A stretch of DNA of 64,000 bases from NCBI RefSeq assembly GCF_003228315.1, contig NZ_CP029693.1, positions 2,675,501 to 2,739,500 on the forward strand, in the 5' to 3' direction. The position numbers and the translations under genes were made by a program. The notes beneath the pieces were generated by a model. It saw only the letters and a list, made by a program, of their open reading frames with translations. It ran no database searches and was not told the origin of the DNA. This document shows, piece by piece, positions 17,312 to 26,451 of the stretch; the stretch's first letter is position 1, and every line of letters starts with the position of its first letter. This DNA is from Pseudomonas putida. Its GTDB lineage: Bacteria > Pseudomonadota > Gammaproteobacteria > Pseudomonadales > Pseudomonadaceae.

Positions 17312-19296
17312 GCAGTGGCTCCACTCATGCCCAGTGCTTCACGCACGCGGCTTTTTACCTTGACCCGATAACGTCGATCCAGCGCCGCCAACAGGCCGCC
17401 AAGGCCGGTGAGCAAACCGCCGAACCAGATCCAGCGCACGAACGGCTTGACGTGCACCCGCACCGCCCAGGCACCGTCGCCCAGTGGCTCACCCAGCGCG
17501 ACATAGAGGTCACGGGTGAAACCGGCGTCGATCCCGGCTTCGGTCATCATCGAGTTCTGCACGGTGTAGAGGCGTTTCTCCGGATGCAGCACGGTGACTT
17601 CCTTGCCATCGCGGATCACCCGGATGGTGCCCTTGTCGGAGGTGAAGTTCGGGCCTTCGAAGTGCTTGGCGCCTTCGAACACGAAGTGATAACCGGCCAG
17701 GTCCATGGACTCGCCCGGCGCCAGGCGCAGGTCGCGCTCGGCACTGTTCTGGCTCGACAGCACCACGCCCAGGGCGCAGACCGCGATACCCAGGTGGGCC
17801 AGTTGCATGCCCCAGTAGCTGCGGGTCAGGGTCGGCAGGCCTTTGATCAGGCCTTTGTGGCGGGTCTTGTCGAAGATGTCGCGCACACCGGCCAGCAACA
17901 CCCAGGCCGCGAGCAGGAAGGTGGCGAGCACCGCCCAGTTGAAATCGCCGTAGGCGACGCCGGCCACCACGGCCATGGCGACGCTGCCAAGCAATACCGG
18001 GGTCAGCATGCTCACCAGCCACTTCACCGGGGTGTCTTTCCAGCGCACGATCACGCCGACCGCCATCACCACCATCAACAAGGCCATCAACGGGATGAAC
18101 AGCGCGTTGAAGTAAGGTGGGCCCACCGACAGCTTGGCGCCGGTCATCGCATCGAGAATCAGCGGATACAGGGTGCCCAGCAGAATCATCGAAGCCGCCA
18201 CCACCAGCACCAGGTTGTTGCCCAGCAACAGGGTTTCCCGGGACCAGAGGTTGAAGCCGACCTGGCTCTTGACCACCGGCGCGCGCAGGGCGAAAAGGGT
18301 CAGCGAACCACCGACCACGAACAGCAGGAAAATCAGGATGAACACGCCGCGCTCAGGGTCGGAGGCGAAGGCGTGAACCGAGGTCAGCACGCCGGAACGC
18401 ACAAGGAAGGTGCCCAGCAGGCTCAGCGAGAACGCGGCGATGGCCAGCAACACGGTCCAGCTCTTGAACACCCCGCGTTTTTCCGTGACCGCCAGCGAGT
18501 GGATCAGCGCGGTGCCCACCAGCCATGGCATGAAGGAGGCGTTTTCCACCGGGTCCCAGAACCACCAGCCGCCCCAGCCGAGTTCGTAGTAGGCCCACCA
18601 GGAGCCGAGGGTGATACCGATACCGAGGAAGGCCCAAGCGACGATGGTCCACGGACGCGACCAGCGCGCCCACGCCGCGTCCAGGCGACCACCCATCAAG
18701 GCGGCGATGGCAAAGGCGAAGGCCACGGAGAAACCGACATAGCCCATGTACAGCATCGGCGGATGGACGATCAGGCCGATGTCTTGCAGCAGCGGATTGA
18801 GGTCGGCGCCATCACTGGGCGATTGCGGCAGGATGCGCTTGAACGGGTTGGAGGTGAGGATCAGGAACAGCAGGAAGCCGGTGCTGATCATGCCCATGAC
18901 CGCCAGCACCCGCGCCAGCATGACCTGTGGCAACTGCCGGGAGAACACCGACACGGCGAAGGTCCAGCCACCGAGGATCAACGCCCACAGCAGCAAGGAA
19001 CCTTCGTGGGCGCCCCACACGGCGCTGAACTTGTAGTACCACGGCAAGGCGCTGTTGGAGTTGCTGGCCACATACGCGACTGAGAAATCGTCGGTCATGA
19101 ACGCATACGTCAGCACACCGAACGCGAACAGCAGAAAGGCGAACTGGCCCCACGCCGCAGGCTGGGCCAGGCTCATCCACAAGCGGTCACCACGCCAGGC
19201 ACCGAGCAGCGGCACCACGGCCTGAACCAGGGCGAAACACAGCGCCAGAATCATGGCCAGGTGGCCAAGCTCCGGAATGAAAATGCCGGAAGTCAT
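17308..19296 (-). CDS. ccmF: CcmF, cytochrome c haem lyase subunit
   Basis: A 662-residue multi-spanning protein of the usual length. The haem-handling tryptophan-rich motif is GWGGWWFWDPVENASFMPWL, flanked by conserved histidines in the adjacent periplasmic loops. It receives haem from holo-CcmE and ligates it to apocytochrome c together with CcmH and CcmI. The start lies 3 bases after the ccmE stop. Confidence 0.96.
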   Translation of the reverse strand: MTSGIFIPELGHLAMILALCFALVQAVVPLLGAWRGDRLWMSLAQPAAWGQFAFLLFAFGVLTYAFMTDDFSVAYVASNSNSALPWYYKFSAVWGAHEGSLLLWALILGGWTFAVSVFSRQLPQVMLARVLAVMGMISTGFLLFLILTSNPFKRILPQSPSDGADLNPLLQDIGLIVHPPMLYMGYVGFSVAFAFAIAALMGGRLDAAWARWSRPWTIVAWAFLGIGITLGSWWAYYELGWGGWWFWDPVENASFMPWLVGTALIHSLAVTEKRGVFKSWTVLLAIAAFSLSLLGTFLVRSGVLTSVHAFASDPERGVFILIFLLFVVGGSLTLFALRAPVVKSQVGFNLWSRETLLLGNNLVLVVAASMILLGTLYPLILDAMTGAKLSVGPPYFNALFIPLMALLMVVMAVGVIVRWKDTPVKWLVSMLTPVLLGSVAMAVVAGVAYGDFNWAVLATFLLAAWVLLAGVRDIFDKTRHKGLIKGLPTLTRSYWGMQLAHLGIAVCALGVVLSSQNSAERDLRLAPGESMDLAGYHFVFEGAKHFEGPNFTSDKGTIRVIRDGKEVTVLHPEKRLYTVQNSMMTEAGIDAGFTRDLYVALGEPLGDGAWAVRVHVKPFVRWIWFGGLLTGLGGLLAALDRRYRVKVKSRVREALGMSGATA

Positions 19297-19299
19297 GGA

Positions 19300-19755
19300 T
19301 CAACCCTCCTTAGCGGGTGTTGGGGCGGATTGACCACTGTCTTTCAACGCCTTGGTCACTTCCGGGGGCATGTACTTCTCGTCGTGCTTGGCCAGCACTT
19401 CGTCGGCCACCACCACGCCATCGGCATTGAGCTTGCCCAGGGCGACGATGCCCTGCCCTTCGCGGAACAGGTCCGGGAGGATGCCGCGATAGGTGATGGT
19501 CACGGATTTGTTAAAGTCGGTGACGACGAATTTCACGTCCAGCGAATCGCTGGAGCGTTGCAGCGAACCCTTCTCGACCATGCCACCGGCGCGAATGCGC
19601 GTGTCATGGGGCGCTTCGCCGTTGGCGATCTGGGTCGGTGTGTAAAACAGGTTGATGTTTTGCTGCAGGGCGCTCAGGGCCAGGCCGACGGCAGCGCCGA
19701 CCCCGACCAGGATCGCCAGAATGATGGTAAGACGCTTTTTACGCAGCGGATTCAC
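19300..19755 (-). CDS. ccmE: CcmE, periplasmic haem chaperone
   Basis: A 151-residue protein with one N-terminal membrane anchor (about residues 9-29). The conserved [13 protein letters not shown] segment carries the histidine that binds haem covalently (His124 here), and the tyrosine four residues on is also conserved. A GTG at 19755 is used as start. It overlaps the ccmD stop (GTGA) and gives the usual [10 protein letters not shown]-terminus. The open frame runs further upstream only through ccmD and ccmC. Confidence 0.95.
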   Translation of the reverse strand: MNPLRKKRLTIILAILVGVGAAVGLALSALQQNINLFYTPTQIANGEAPHDTRIRAGGMVEKGSLQRSSDSLDVKFVVTDFNKSVTITYRGILPDLFREGQGIVALGKLNADGVVVADEVLAKHDEKYMPPEVTKALKDSGQSAPTPAKEG

Positions 19756-19928
19756 TTGCCGTTCTCCCGGCGCAGACGACGCGCCTCTTGTTGCAGATAC
19801 CGCTTGCGGGCCAGGATCGGCGCCGCCACGTTGAGGGCCAGTACCACCAGGCAAATGCCATAGGCCGACCAGACATACAGGCCATGATGGCCCATGGCGA
19901 GGAAGTCGCCGAATGACGCAAAACTCAT
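19752..19928 (-). CDS. ccmD: CcmD, haem exporter accessory protein
   Basis: A 58-residue small membrane protein with one hydrophobic segment ([20 protein letters not shown]) and a basic C-terminal tail, typical of CcmD. It helps release holo-CcmE from the CcmABC complex. The ATG at 19928 makes an ATGA overlap with ccmC and the stop overlaps the GTG of ccmE. Confidence 0.92.
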   Translation of the reverse strand: MSFASFGDFLAMGHHGLYVWSAYGICLVVLALNVAAPILARKRYLQQEARRLRRENGK

Positions 19929-20680
19929 CGAACGGCCTCCAGGCTGTTTTCCACTTCGGCCTTGACCCAACTGGCCCGCGCCTCGCGCTTGAGCACTTCA
20001 AGGCGCATGCGCAGCAACAGCACTGCGCCGAAGAAACAATAGAACCCCAGCGCCGTCAGCAGCAGTGGCAGCCACATCTCGGCGGGCATCGCCGGTTTTT
20101 CGGTGAGGGTGAAGGTCGCGCCCTGGTGCAGGGTGTTCCACCACTCCACCGAGTATTTGATGATCGGGATGTTGATCACCCCGACAATGGCCAGCACCGA
20201 GCAAGCCTTGGCCGCGCTGTCACGATTGCTGATGGCGTTGCCCAGCGCAATGACACCGAAGTACAGAAACAGCAGGATCAGCATGGACGTTAGTCGTGCA
20301 TCCCAGACCCACCACGAGCCCCAGGTCGGCTTGCCCCAGATCGCGCCGGTGACCAGCGCCACGGCGGTCATCCAGGCACCGATGGGCGCCGCACATTGCA
20401 GGGCGACGTCGGCCAGTTTCATTTTCCACACCAGCCCGACGACGCCGCACACGGCCAGCATCACGTAGATGGACTGCGCCAGCATGGCGGCCGGAACGTG
20501 GATATAGATGATGCGAAAGCTGTTGCCCTGCTGATAGTCGGGCGGCGCAAAGGCCAGGCCCCAAACCACGCCAACGCCGATCAGCAGCAACGCTGCAATG
20601 CTCAGCCAAGGCAGCAGTTTGCCGCTGATGCCGTAGAACCACTTGGGAGAGCCGAGCTTGTGAAACCACGTCCAGTTCAT
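19925..20680 (-). CDS. ccmC: CcmC, haem handling protein of the CcmABCD complex
   Basis: A 251-residue protein with six membrane segments and the tryptophan-rich motif [20 protein letters not shown]. CcmC presents haem to CcmE. It is separated from ccmB by 73 bases that hold no recognisable element. The C-terminal tail ([18 protein letters not shown]) is cytoplasmic and basic. Confidence 0.95.
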   Translation of the reverse strand: MNWTWFHKLGSPKWFYGISGKLLPWLSIAALLLIGVGVVWGLAFAPPDYQQGNSFRIIYIHVPAAMLAQSIYVMLAVCGVVGLVWKMKLADVALQCAAPIGAWMTAVALVTGAIWGKPTWGSWWVWDARLTSMLILLFLYFGVIALGNAISNRDSAAKACSVLAIVGVINIPIIKYSVEWWNTLHQGATFTLTEKPAMPAEMWLPLLLTALGFYCFFGAVLLLRMRLEVLKREARASWVKAEVENSLEAVR

Positions 20681-20753
20681 ACTGTTTCCATCACGGTTGC
20701 TCTTTACTGTGAAGAGCCAGGGTCTTTACTGATTAAAAATTAACCAGACCTCA

Positions 20754-21422
20754 TTATTCGCCGACGCTGATCTTCAGGCCAGCGGCTATTGCAAAGGGTG
20801 TCAGGGTTATCGCCAGGGCCGTCAGGCTGCCAAGCCACAACAGATAACCGGTCGCCGGCATGCCCTGCAACGCCGCCTGCAAGGCGCCACTGCCAAGGAT
20901 CAACACCGGGATGTACAACGGCAGAATCAGCAACGCCAGCAACAGGCCACCGCGCTTCAAACCGACGGTCAACGCCGCGCCCACCGCACCGAGCAGGCTC
21001 AGCACCGGTGTACCCAGCAATAGAGAAAGCAGCAACACCGGCAGACAGGCGGCAGGCAAACCGAGCATCAACGCCAGCAAGGGAGCGAGCAAAACCAGTG
21101 CCAGGCCGGAAAAAGCCCAGTGTGCCAGCACCTTGGCCAGTACCAACAGAGGCAGGGGGTGCGGCGAAAGGACCCACTGTTCCAGCGATCCGTCCTCGAA
21201 ATCACTGCGGAAAAGCCCGTCCAGCGAGAGCAGGACCGATAAAAGCGCCGCTACCCAGACCAGCCCCGGGGACAAGGTTTGCAACAATTGAGACTCTGGA
21301 CCTACCGCCAACGGGAACAGCGAAACGACGATGGCAAAGAACACCAGCGGATTGGCCAGCTCCGCCGGACGACGGAACAGCAAACGGGCCTCACGGGCGA
21401 CCAACAGGCCGAACACACTCAT
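20754..21422 (-). CDS. ccmB: CcmB, haem exporter permease subunit
   Basis: A 222-residue inner-membrane protein with six hydrophobic segments and the conserved [20 protein letters not shown] loop. The ATG at 21422 is used because it forms an ATGA overlap with the ccmA stop. It forms the ABC transporter with CcmA, which drives haem release from CcmE. Confidence 0.94.
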   Translation of the reverse strand: MSVFGLLVAREARLLFRRPAELANPLVFFAIVVSLFPLAVGPESQLLQTLSPGLVWVAALLSVLLSLDGLFRSDFEDGSLEQWVLSPHPLPLLVLAKVLAHWAFSGLALVLLAPLLALMLGLPAACLPVLLLSLLLGTPVLSLLGAVGAALTVGLKRGGLLLALLILPLYIPVLILGSGALQAALQGMPATGYLLWLGSLTALAITLTPFAIAAGLKISVGE

Positions 21423-22054
21423 ACGGCCCATTTCCCCAAATCAATGTCGCGATAACCGGCCGGCATCCGGCTCAACGTGTGGTGAGTGGTCAAGACCACC
21501 ATGCCGCCGCGCTCGCAATGGACGGCCAGGTGGTCTTCGAGCTGCGCCACGCCCTGCTTGTCGAGGGCCGTGAACGGCTCGTCGAGAATCCACAGCGGCG
21601 GGTTGTCCAGATACAGGCGCGCCAGCGCGACGCGACGCTGCTGACCCGCGGACAGGGTATGGCAGGGAACATCTTCGAAACCGCGCAATCCGACTGCCGC
21701 CAGGGCTTGCCAGATCGCCTCATGGGAGGCCGGTTGATGCAAGGCGCACAGCCAGCTGAGGTTCTCTTCCGGGGTCAGCAAATCCTTGATCCCGGCGGCG
21801 TGGCCGATCCACAACAGGTTGCGTGCCAGCTCCGTGCGTTGCTCGTGGAGTGGCTGGCCATTGAGCAGCACTTCACCGGCGGTCGGCTGCATCAGCCCCG
21901 ACAGCAGGCGCAGCAGACTGGTCTTGCCACTGCCATTGGGGCCGCTGATTTGAATCATTTCGCCACTGGCCAGTCTCAAATCGAGATTTTCAAAAAGCAG
22001 CCGAAGGTCTCGCTCACAGGCAAGGGCAACGGTTTGCAGGACAGGACTGGTCAA
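21419..22054 (-). CDS. ccmA: CcmA, haem exporter ATP-binding subunit
   Basis: A 211-residue ABC ATPase with Walker [16 protein letters not shown], a degenerate signature ([14 protein letters not shown]) and Walker [13 protein letters not shown]. It is the first gene of the ccm operon. A divergent gene for a FliK-like protein begins 198 bases away. Confidence 0.94.
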   Translation of the reverse strand: MTSPVLQTVALACERDLRLLFENLDLRLASGEMIQISGPNGSGKTSLLRLLSGLMQPTAGEVLLNGQPLHEQRTELARNLLWIGHAAGIKDLLTPEENLSWLCALHQPASHEAIWQALAAVGLRGFEDVPCHTLSAGQQRRVALARLYLDNPPLWILDEPFTALDKQGVAQLEDHLAVHCERGGMVVLTTHHTLSRMPAGYRDIDLGKWAV

Positions 22055-22157
22055 GGGTTCACGGGCCTTATACGGTTCAAGTCGGCTCTGGCGCGGCCGT
22101 TAAAGAGATGCAGAATAGATGTATTGGCCACCCGAGCGAGAGACTTGCGTCAAATAA

Positions 22158-22185
22158 TTGCAATGTATCGGGCAGCCTGTATACA
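22158..22185 (+). promoter_or_regulatory. Possible sigma-70 promoter for the FliK-like gene
   Basis: TTGCAA at 22158-22163 and TATACA at 22180-22185 are 16 bases apart, ahead of the coding region at 22253. The rest of the 198-base divergent gap between ccmA and this gene shows no GG-N10-GC sigma-54 element that I can find. Match by eye only. Confidence 0.3.
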
Positions 22186-22252
22186 ACCGCGCGGCATTAT
22201 ACATGCCATTTCCTACTCCAAAGAGCGCATTTTCCCAAGGTTGTGACCGCGT

Positions 22253-23827
22253 ATGACAGGCGAAATGAACATCCTCCCGCTGCCGCAAACGCCCACAGCG
22301 ACCACCCGTCCGCTGGCAGTCAGTGGTGAGCTGCTCAAGCTGCTGACGCCGATCGAGGGCCTGATCAGCGCCGGTCAAACCGCGAAAGCCGAAGTGCTGT
22401 CACTCAAGCAGGCGGACCAGACTTTTCAGTTGCTGCTCAAGGTCACCCTGGACAGCGGACGCCAGACCACCGTGCAAGCCACCAGCATTCAGCCACTGGC
22501 CCAGGGCACCAGCGTCGCGGTCACCCAGCCTTCGGCGGGCAACCTGGCCATCACCGTGCAACAGGCCATCGCGTCCAGCGTCGCCACCCTCACCCGCCTC
22601 GACACCGCGCAACTGCCGGTCGGCACCCTGTTGCAGGGCAAAGTGCTGACTTCCCAGGTGCTGCCGCAAGTGCCGGGGCAACCGACGGTGTTTCGTTCGA
22701 TGGTCAGCCTGCTCAATACCGCCTTGAGCGGCAGCACCTTGAGCATCGACAGCCCGCAGCCATTGCGCATTGGCACTTTGCTCAGCGCCCAGGTGCAGGA
22801 CACCCAGACCCTGAAATTCGTGCCCTTGAGCAGCCGTCAGGAGCAACTGGCGGTGACCCAGCAACTGGTCAGCCAGACCAGCCGCCAGGGCTCGCTGGAC
22901 GGTTTGCTCAAGCTCTTGCAAGACCTGCCGCCGTTGAACCAGACTTCCAGCGACCTGCGCGCCGCCGTGGATAAATTGCTGGCCGGCTTGCCGGACGTTC
23001 AGCAATTGAGCACCCCCAAGGGCCTGCTTCAGGCCCTGGCCGGCAGTGGCGCGTTCCTCGAAACCAAGCTGCTGGCCGGGCAGAACCCGACACTCGCCCC
23101 GGACATGAAGGCCGATCTGCTCAAGCTGATTGCGCAACTGACGCCGAACCTGCCAGCCAGCACCAATCTCAGCGCGATCATCGCCGCCAACACCCTGGCC
23201 CAGGCCATGCCGAGCTTCGTGCGTAATGCCTTGGGCATGCTCGGCCAAGTCAGCGCCAAACCCTCGCCCACCAGCTTCCCGCTGCCGGAGCGTCTGTTGC
23301 AGAGCGCCGAAGGCGAAGACGACCTCGAACACCTGCTGCGCCTGGCCGCCGCCGCCGTGTCGCGCCTGCAAAGCCATCAGTTGTCGAGCCTGGAGCAGAC
23401 CGGCGTGACCAGCGACGGCCGCCTGGTGAGCACCTGGCAACTGGAGATCCCGATGCGCAACCTGCAGGACATCGTGCCCTTGCAGATCAAGTTCCAGCGC
23501 GAAGAAGTCCCCGACAGGGAACAACCCCAGGAACGGCGCGAAGAGCGCGAGCCCAAGCAGCAACTGTGGCGGGTTGACCTGGCCTTCGACATCGAGCCCT
23601 TGGGCCCGCTGCAGGTTCAGGCGCAATTGATCCGCGGCACGCTGTCCAGCCAGCTGTGGGCGGAACGGCCGTACACCGCCAGCCTGATCGAAAACAACCT
23701 GGCCGCCCTGCGCCAGCGCCTGCTGGCCTCGGGCCTGAACGTCAGCGACCTCGACTGCCATCAGGGCAAACCGCCCCAGGGCCCGCAAACCCGTCTCGAA
23801 CAACGCTGGGTCGACGAAACCGCATGA
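22253..23827 (+). CDS. FliK-like flagellar hook-length control protein (second copy)
   Basis: A 524-residue protein that is mostly low-complexity, rich in Gln, Leu, Ser and Thr. Its C-terminal region (about residues 440-515; EPLGPLQVQAQLIRGTLSSQLWAE) matches the FliK C-terminal hook-length domain. A separate, more typical fliK lies at 55761-57116 in the flagellar operon. The stop overlaps the following FlhB-like gene (ATGA), so the two are coupled. A start at 22265 is also possible. Whether it measures hook length or has another role is not known from sequence. Confidence 0.75.
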   Translation: MTGEMNILPLPQTPTATTRPLAVSGELLKLLTPIEGLISAGQTAKAEVLSLKQADQTFQLLLKVTLDSGRQTTVQATSIQPLAQGTSVAVTQPSAGNLAITVQQAIASSVATLTRLDTAQLPVGTLLQGKVLTSQVLPQVPGQPTVFRSMVSLLNTALSGSTLSIDSPQPLRIGTLLSAQVQDTQTLKFVPLSSRQEQLAVTQQLVSQTSRQGSLDGLLKLLQDLPPLNQTSSDLRAAVDKLLAGLPDVQQLSTPKGLLQALAGSGAFLETKLLAGQNPTLAPDMKADLLKLIAQLTPNLPASTNLSAIIAANTLAQAMPSFVRNALGMLGQVSAKPSPTSFPLPERLLQSAEGEDDLEHLLRLAAAAVSRLQSHQLSSLEQTGVTSDGRLVSTWQLEIPMRNLQDIVPLQIKFQREEVPDREQPQERREEREPKQQLWRVDLAFDIEPLGPLQVQAQLIRGTLSSQLWAERPYTASLIENNLAALRQRLLASGLNVSDLDCHQGKPPQGPQTRLEQRWVDETA

Positions 23828-24153
23828 ACAACTCCAACGCCCCACGCCAGGCCATCGCCCTTAAATACGACGGCACCCACGCCCCGACCCTCACCGCCAA
23901 GGGCGACGAGGAATTGGCGGAAGAAATCCTGCGCATCGCACGCGACTACGAAGTGCCGATCTACGAAAACCCCGAGCTGGTGAGGCTGCTGGCGCGCATG
24001 GAGCTGGGGGACAGTATTCCGGAGGAGCTGTACCGCACGATCGCGGAGATCATTGCGTTTGCGTGGAATTTGAAGGGCAAGTACCCGGCGGGGCAGGATC
24101 CGGATGCGCCGGTGCTTGAGAAGGATGTGACGGATCGGGGGGATGATTACTGA
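23824..24153 (+). CDS. FlhB C-terminal-domain homologue (FhlB-like)
   Basis: A 109-residue protein matching only the cytoplasmic C-terminal part of FlhB after its autocleavage site. AIALKYDGTHAPTLTAKG aligns with AVALKYDPDKGGAPMLIAKG of the FlhB encoded at 50127-51263. It lacks the membrane domain and the NPTH motif. Such stand-alone FlhB tails can partly replace the cleaved FlhB fragment in other bacteria. It overlaps the FliK-like gene, which makes a substrate-switch pair. Its function here is inferred. Confidence 0.8.
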   Translation: MNNSNAPRQAIALKYDGTHAPTLTAKGDEELAEEILRIARDYEVPIYENPELVRLLARMELGDSIPEELYRTIAEIIAFAWNLKGKYPAGQDPDAPVLEKDVTDRGDDY

Positions 24154-24168
24154 GGTTTCAAGGACGCC

Positions 24169-24257
24169 ATCGCGAGCAAGCTTTGCTCCTACGGGAAAGA
24201 GGTGTTCACGGATTGGGTGAACGCCGTCAATCCGTAGGAGCAAAGCTTGCTCGCGAT
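24169..24257. repeat. REP doublet, variant core
   Basis: ATCGCGAGCAAGCTTTGCTC then CTACGG is followed by the inverted copy ending at 24257. The centre is AAGCTTTG rather than AGGCTCG. It lies in the convergent gap after the FlhB-like gene. Confidence 0.82.
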
Positions 24258-24300
24258 GAAGCCAGTACATTCAACATCAACGGCGCCTGAAATACCGCTT

Positions 24301-24390
24301 TCGCGAGCAGGCTCGCTCCTACAGGGGATTGGTGGTGATCACAGAATTTGTGTCCACCTCGATCCTTTGTGGGAGCGAGCCTGCTCGCGA
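24301..24390. repeat. REP doublet
   Basis: TCGCGAGCAGGCTCGCTCCT starts at 24301. The inverted arm is TGTGGGAGCGAGCCTGCTCG, extending to 24390. This is the second doublet within 260 bases. Together they fill the intergenic space between the convergent genes ending at 24153 and 24414. Confidence 0.82.
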
Positions 24391-24413
24391 AGGCGATTGC
24401 AGCCAAACAACAA

Positions 24414-24806
24414 TCAGTTCTTGTGCAACTTGCTCATCAACTCCGCCTCAGCCTGGGTCAAGCCGCAGGACTGGGTGAGTTCGTCGACGCTGGCGCCCAT
24501 TCCGACCAGTCGTGCCGCCTGGGCGAACGACAGGCTGGTGGGGTCGCGTTGTTCCAGTTGGGCGAGTTTGTCCGGCAGGGGCGCGACGATGGCACGCAGT
24601 TCGTGCAGGTCTTCGCCCATGCGGACATTGCCGTTCTGGTAATCATCAACGCGCTTGCCCAGGTCCTTGATGCGCTGGTCACGCAGCGCATCGCCCTGGG
24701 CCTGTTGCGCGGCGATCTGCTTCTGGCTGCGGATATACGCCAGAAACATCGCCAGTGTGCCTGCCCAGAAAAGGAACAGGACAATGACCGCGACCTCAAG
24801 GATCAA
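24414..24806 (-). CDS. DUF2802 family membrane-anchored protein
   Basis: A 130-residue protein with one N-terminal membrane segment (VAVIVLFLFWAGTLAMFLAYI), a charged coiled-coil-like middle (about residues 25-80) and a C-terminal helical part, SLSFAQAARLVGMGASVDEL. The family occurs next to cheW at the end of Pseudomonas chemotaxis clusters; its function is unknown. The only plausible start is a TTG at 24806, directly after the cheW stop, so it is probably translated by coupling. Confidence 0.8.
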   Translation of the reverse strand: MILEVAVIVLFLFWAGTLAMFLAYIRSQKQIAAQQAQGDALRDQRIKDLGKRVDDYQNGNVRMGEDLHELRAIVAPLPDKLAQLEQRDPTSLSFAQAARLVGMGASVDELTQSCGLTQAEAELMSKLHKN

Positions 24807-25292
24807 TCAGATACTCTCCAGTTCCGACCATTCTTCTTCGCTCATCATCTTGTCCAGTTCGACAAGGATCAGCAGTTCGTTGTTCTTGTTGCACACGCCC
24901 TGGATGAACTTGGCGGATTCTTCGTTACCGACGTTCGGCGCGGTCTCGATTTCCGACTGACGCAGGTAAACCACTTCGGCCACGCTGTCGACCATGATCC
25001 CGACGACCTGTTTGTCGGCTTCGATGATGACGATACGGGTGTTGTCGCTGATTTCGGCATTCATCAGGCCGAAGCGCTGGCGGGTGTCGATCACGGTGAC
25101 CACGTTGCCACGCAGGTTGATGATGCCCAGCACGTAGCTTGGCGCACCCGGAACCGGAGCGATTTCGGTGTAGCGCAGGACTTCCTGAACGCGCATCACG
25201 TTGATGCCGTAGGTTTCATTGTCCAGCTTGAAGGTCACCCATTGCAGGATCGGATCTTCGGAACCCTTTGCCGCCGTCGCCTTGTCATTCAT
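24807..25292 (-). CDS. cheW: CheW, chemotaxis coupling protein
   Basis: A 161-residue CheW that links chemoreceptors to CheA. The core motifs are VTFKLDNETYGINVMRVQEVLRY near the N-terminus and VLGIINLRGNVVTVIDTRQRFGL. There is a single CheW domain and no extra region. It lies 85 bases downstream of parP in the polar chemotaxis cluster. Confidence 0.95.
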   Translation of the reverse strand: MNDKATAAKGSEDPILQWVTFKLDNETYGINVMRVQEVLRYTEIAPVPGAPSYVLGIINLRGNVVTVIDTRQRFGLMNAEISDNTRIVIIEADKQVVGIMVDSVAEVVYLRQSEIETAPNVGNEESAKFIQGVCNKNNELLILVELDKMMSEEEWSELESI

Positions 25293-25377
25293 AGCCTGTC
25301 CCCTCGAAAAACCGCCCTGGCGGTGTGTGTTCGGTGCTGCGGCATTTGGATGCCGTCGCTTGTTTGTCGTGCAGATT

Positions 25378-26319
25378 TCACTTCAGTTTGTGGACCGGCT
25401 TGCCGCCGCCCATGTGCTTGGCTCCCCCGCTGGCGATCAACTCGGCCAACGCGGAGACATCCAGCAGCGCACACATGTGTTCGATCACTGTGCCCGCCAG
25501 CCACGGTCGTTGACCGCGGTGGCTGCGCCATTTGATTTCGTTCGGGTCCAGGCGCAAGGAGCGGCTGACCTGATGCACCGCCAGCCCCCATTCGTAACCC
25601 TGGACCGAAATGACGTATTGCAGGCCCTGCTTGAAGTCGTCGCGATATCGATCGGGCATGACCCAGCGCGCGGTGTCGAGGACCTTCAGGTTGCCGGCCT
25701 GGCTCGGCAGGATGCCCAGGAACCATTCCGGCTGGCCGAACAAAGGCGTCAACTCGTGACCGGCCAGCGGGTAAATCGAGCCCAGGCACACCAGCGGGAC
25801 CGCCAGGGTCAGCCCGGCGACATCGAACAGCAGGCATTCAAACGGTTCGGCGGCCCAGCTCGGGCGCCCGTCGGATTCCACCGGCGGTGGTGTGTTGCTG
25901 GGCGGCAGGTGGACTTCGACCACCGGCGGCACTAGGGTTTGTTCCACTTCGACGACCGCAGGTTGCACCGGAGCGGCGGGTTCCTGCGGTGTCGGGACCT
26001 CGACGGGAGGTGGCACCAAGGCCTTGAGCAACGGGGCGATCGTGGACACAGGAGCCATGACGGGCGGTGCCGCTTCAATGACAGCGACGGGGCTCGTCTT
26101 CACCGGGGGTGTGAGTGCTGGCGCGGCTGTAACAGCCGCCGTGCGGGCATCGCGGGCCTGCTCTTCGAGCACCGCTGCCTGGAATTCATCCAGCACCGCT
26201 TCCTCGGCCACGGCCTCCAAGGGCAGCGTCAATTCCTCGGTCACTTCCTGCAGCAAGCTGTCCAGATAGGACTGCAGCGCCAGTTGCGGGCGGGATGTGG
26301 TCTTCAGCGTTCTGCTCAT
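25378..26319 (-). CDS. parP: ParP-like CheW-domain protein (polar array tether)
   Basis: A 313-residue protein with three parts. There is a short N-terminal acidic helical region (about 10-60; LDSLLQEVTEELTLPLEAV), a long linker rich in Pro, Val and Ala (about 60-160), and a C-terminal CheW-like domain (about 165-313; PFECLLFDVAGLTLAVPLVCLGSIYPL). In Vibrio, ParP joins CheA/receptor arrays to the pole with ParC. The neighbouring ParA-like gene supports the same role here. It is separated from parC by a REP doublet. Confidence 0.82.
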   Translation of the reverse strand: MSRTLKTTSRPQLALQSYLDSLLQEVTEELTLPLEAVAEEAVLDEFQAAVLEEQARDARTAAVTAAPALTPPVKTSPVAVIEAAPPVMAPVSTIAPLLKALVPPPVEVPTPQEPAAPVQPAVVEVEQTLVPPVVEVHLPPSNTPPPVESDGRPSWAAEPFECLLFDVAGLTLAVPLVCLGSIYPLAGHELTPLFGQPEWFLGILPSQAGNLKVLDTARWVMPDRYRDDFKQGLQYVISVQGYEWGLAVHQVSRSLRLDPNEIKWRSHRGQRPWLAGTVIEHMCALLDVSALAELIASGGAKHMGGGKPVHKLK

Positions 26320-26336
26320 GAACGCGCCCCCGCTTC

Positions 26337-26436
26337 TGTAGGAGCGAGCATGCTCGCGATGAACCCGAGAGCGCCAAGGGGTGTCAGGTTTCCCGCGTCA
26401 TCGCTGACGACCATCGCGAGCAGGCTCGCTCCTACA
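26337..26436. repeat. REP doublet between parC and parP
   Basis: TGTAGGAGCGAGCATGCTCG begins at 26337 and the inverted arm (AGCAGGCTCGCTCCTACA) ends at 26436. The arms differ at one central position (CATG against CAGG). The element lies within an otherwise compact operon and may lower parP or cheW expression relative to the upstream genes. Confidence 0.85.
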
Positions 26437-26451
26437 GGGATCGGGGTCATG

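Noticed and set aside
17119-19083. Open frame of 654 codons on the plus strand
   Set aside because: It is antisense to ccmF, has a composition rich in His, Gln, Arg and Gly, and no family resemblance. It is a by-product of high G+C codon use in ccmF.
19756-20001. Upstream extension of ccmE to a 233-residue protein
   Set aside because: The extra residues would be encoded in another frame of ccmD and ccmC. The GTG at 19755 gives the normal CcmE length and anchor.
24154-24413. Possible CRISPR array, because of repeated palindromes
   Set aside because: The repeats are two inverted REP doublets with differing cores and no regular spacers.
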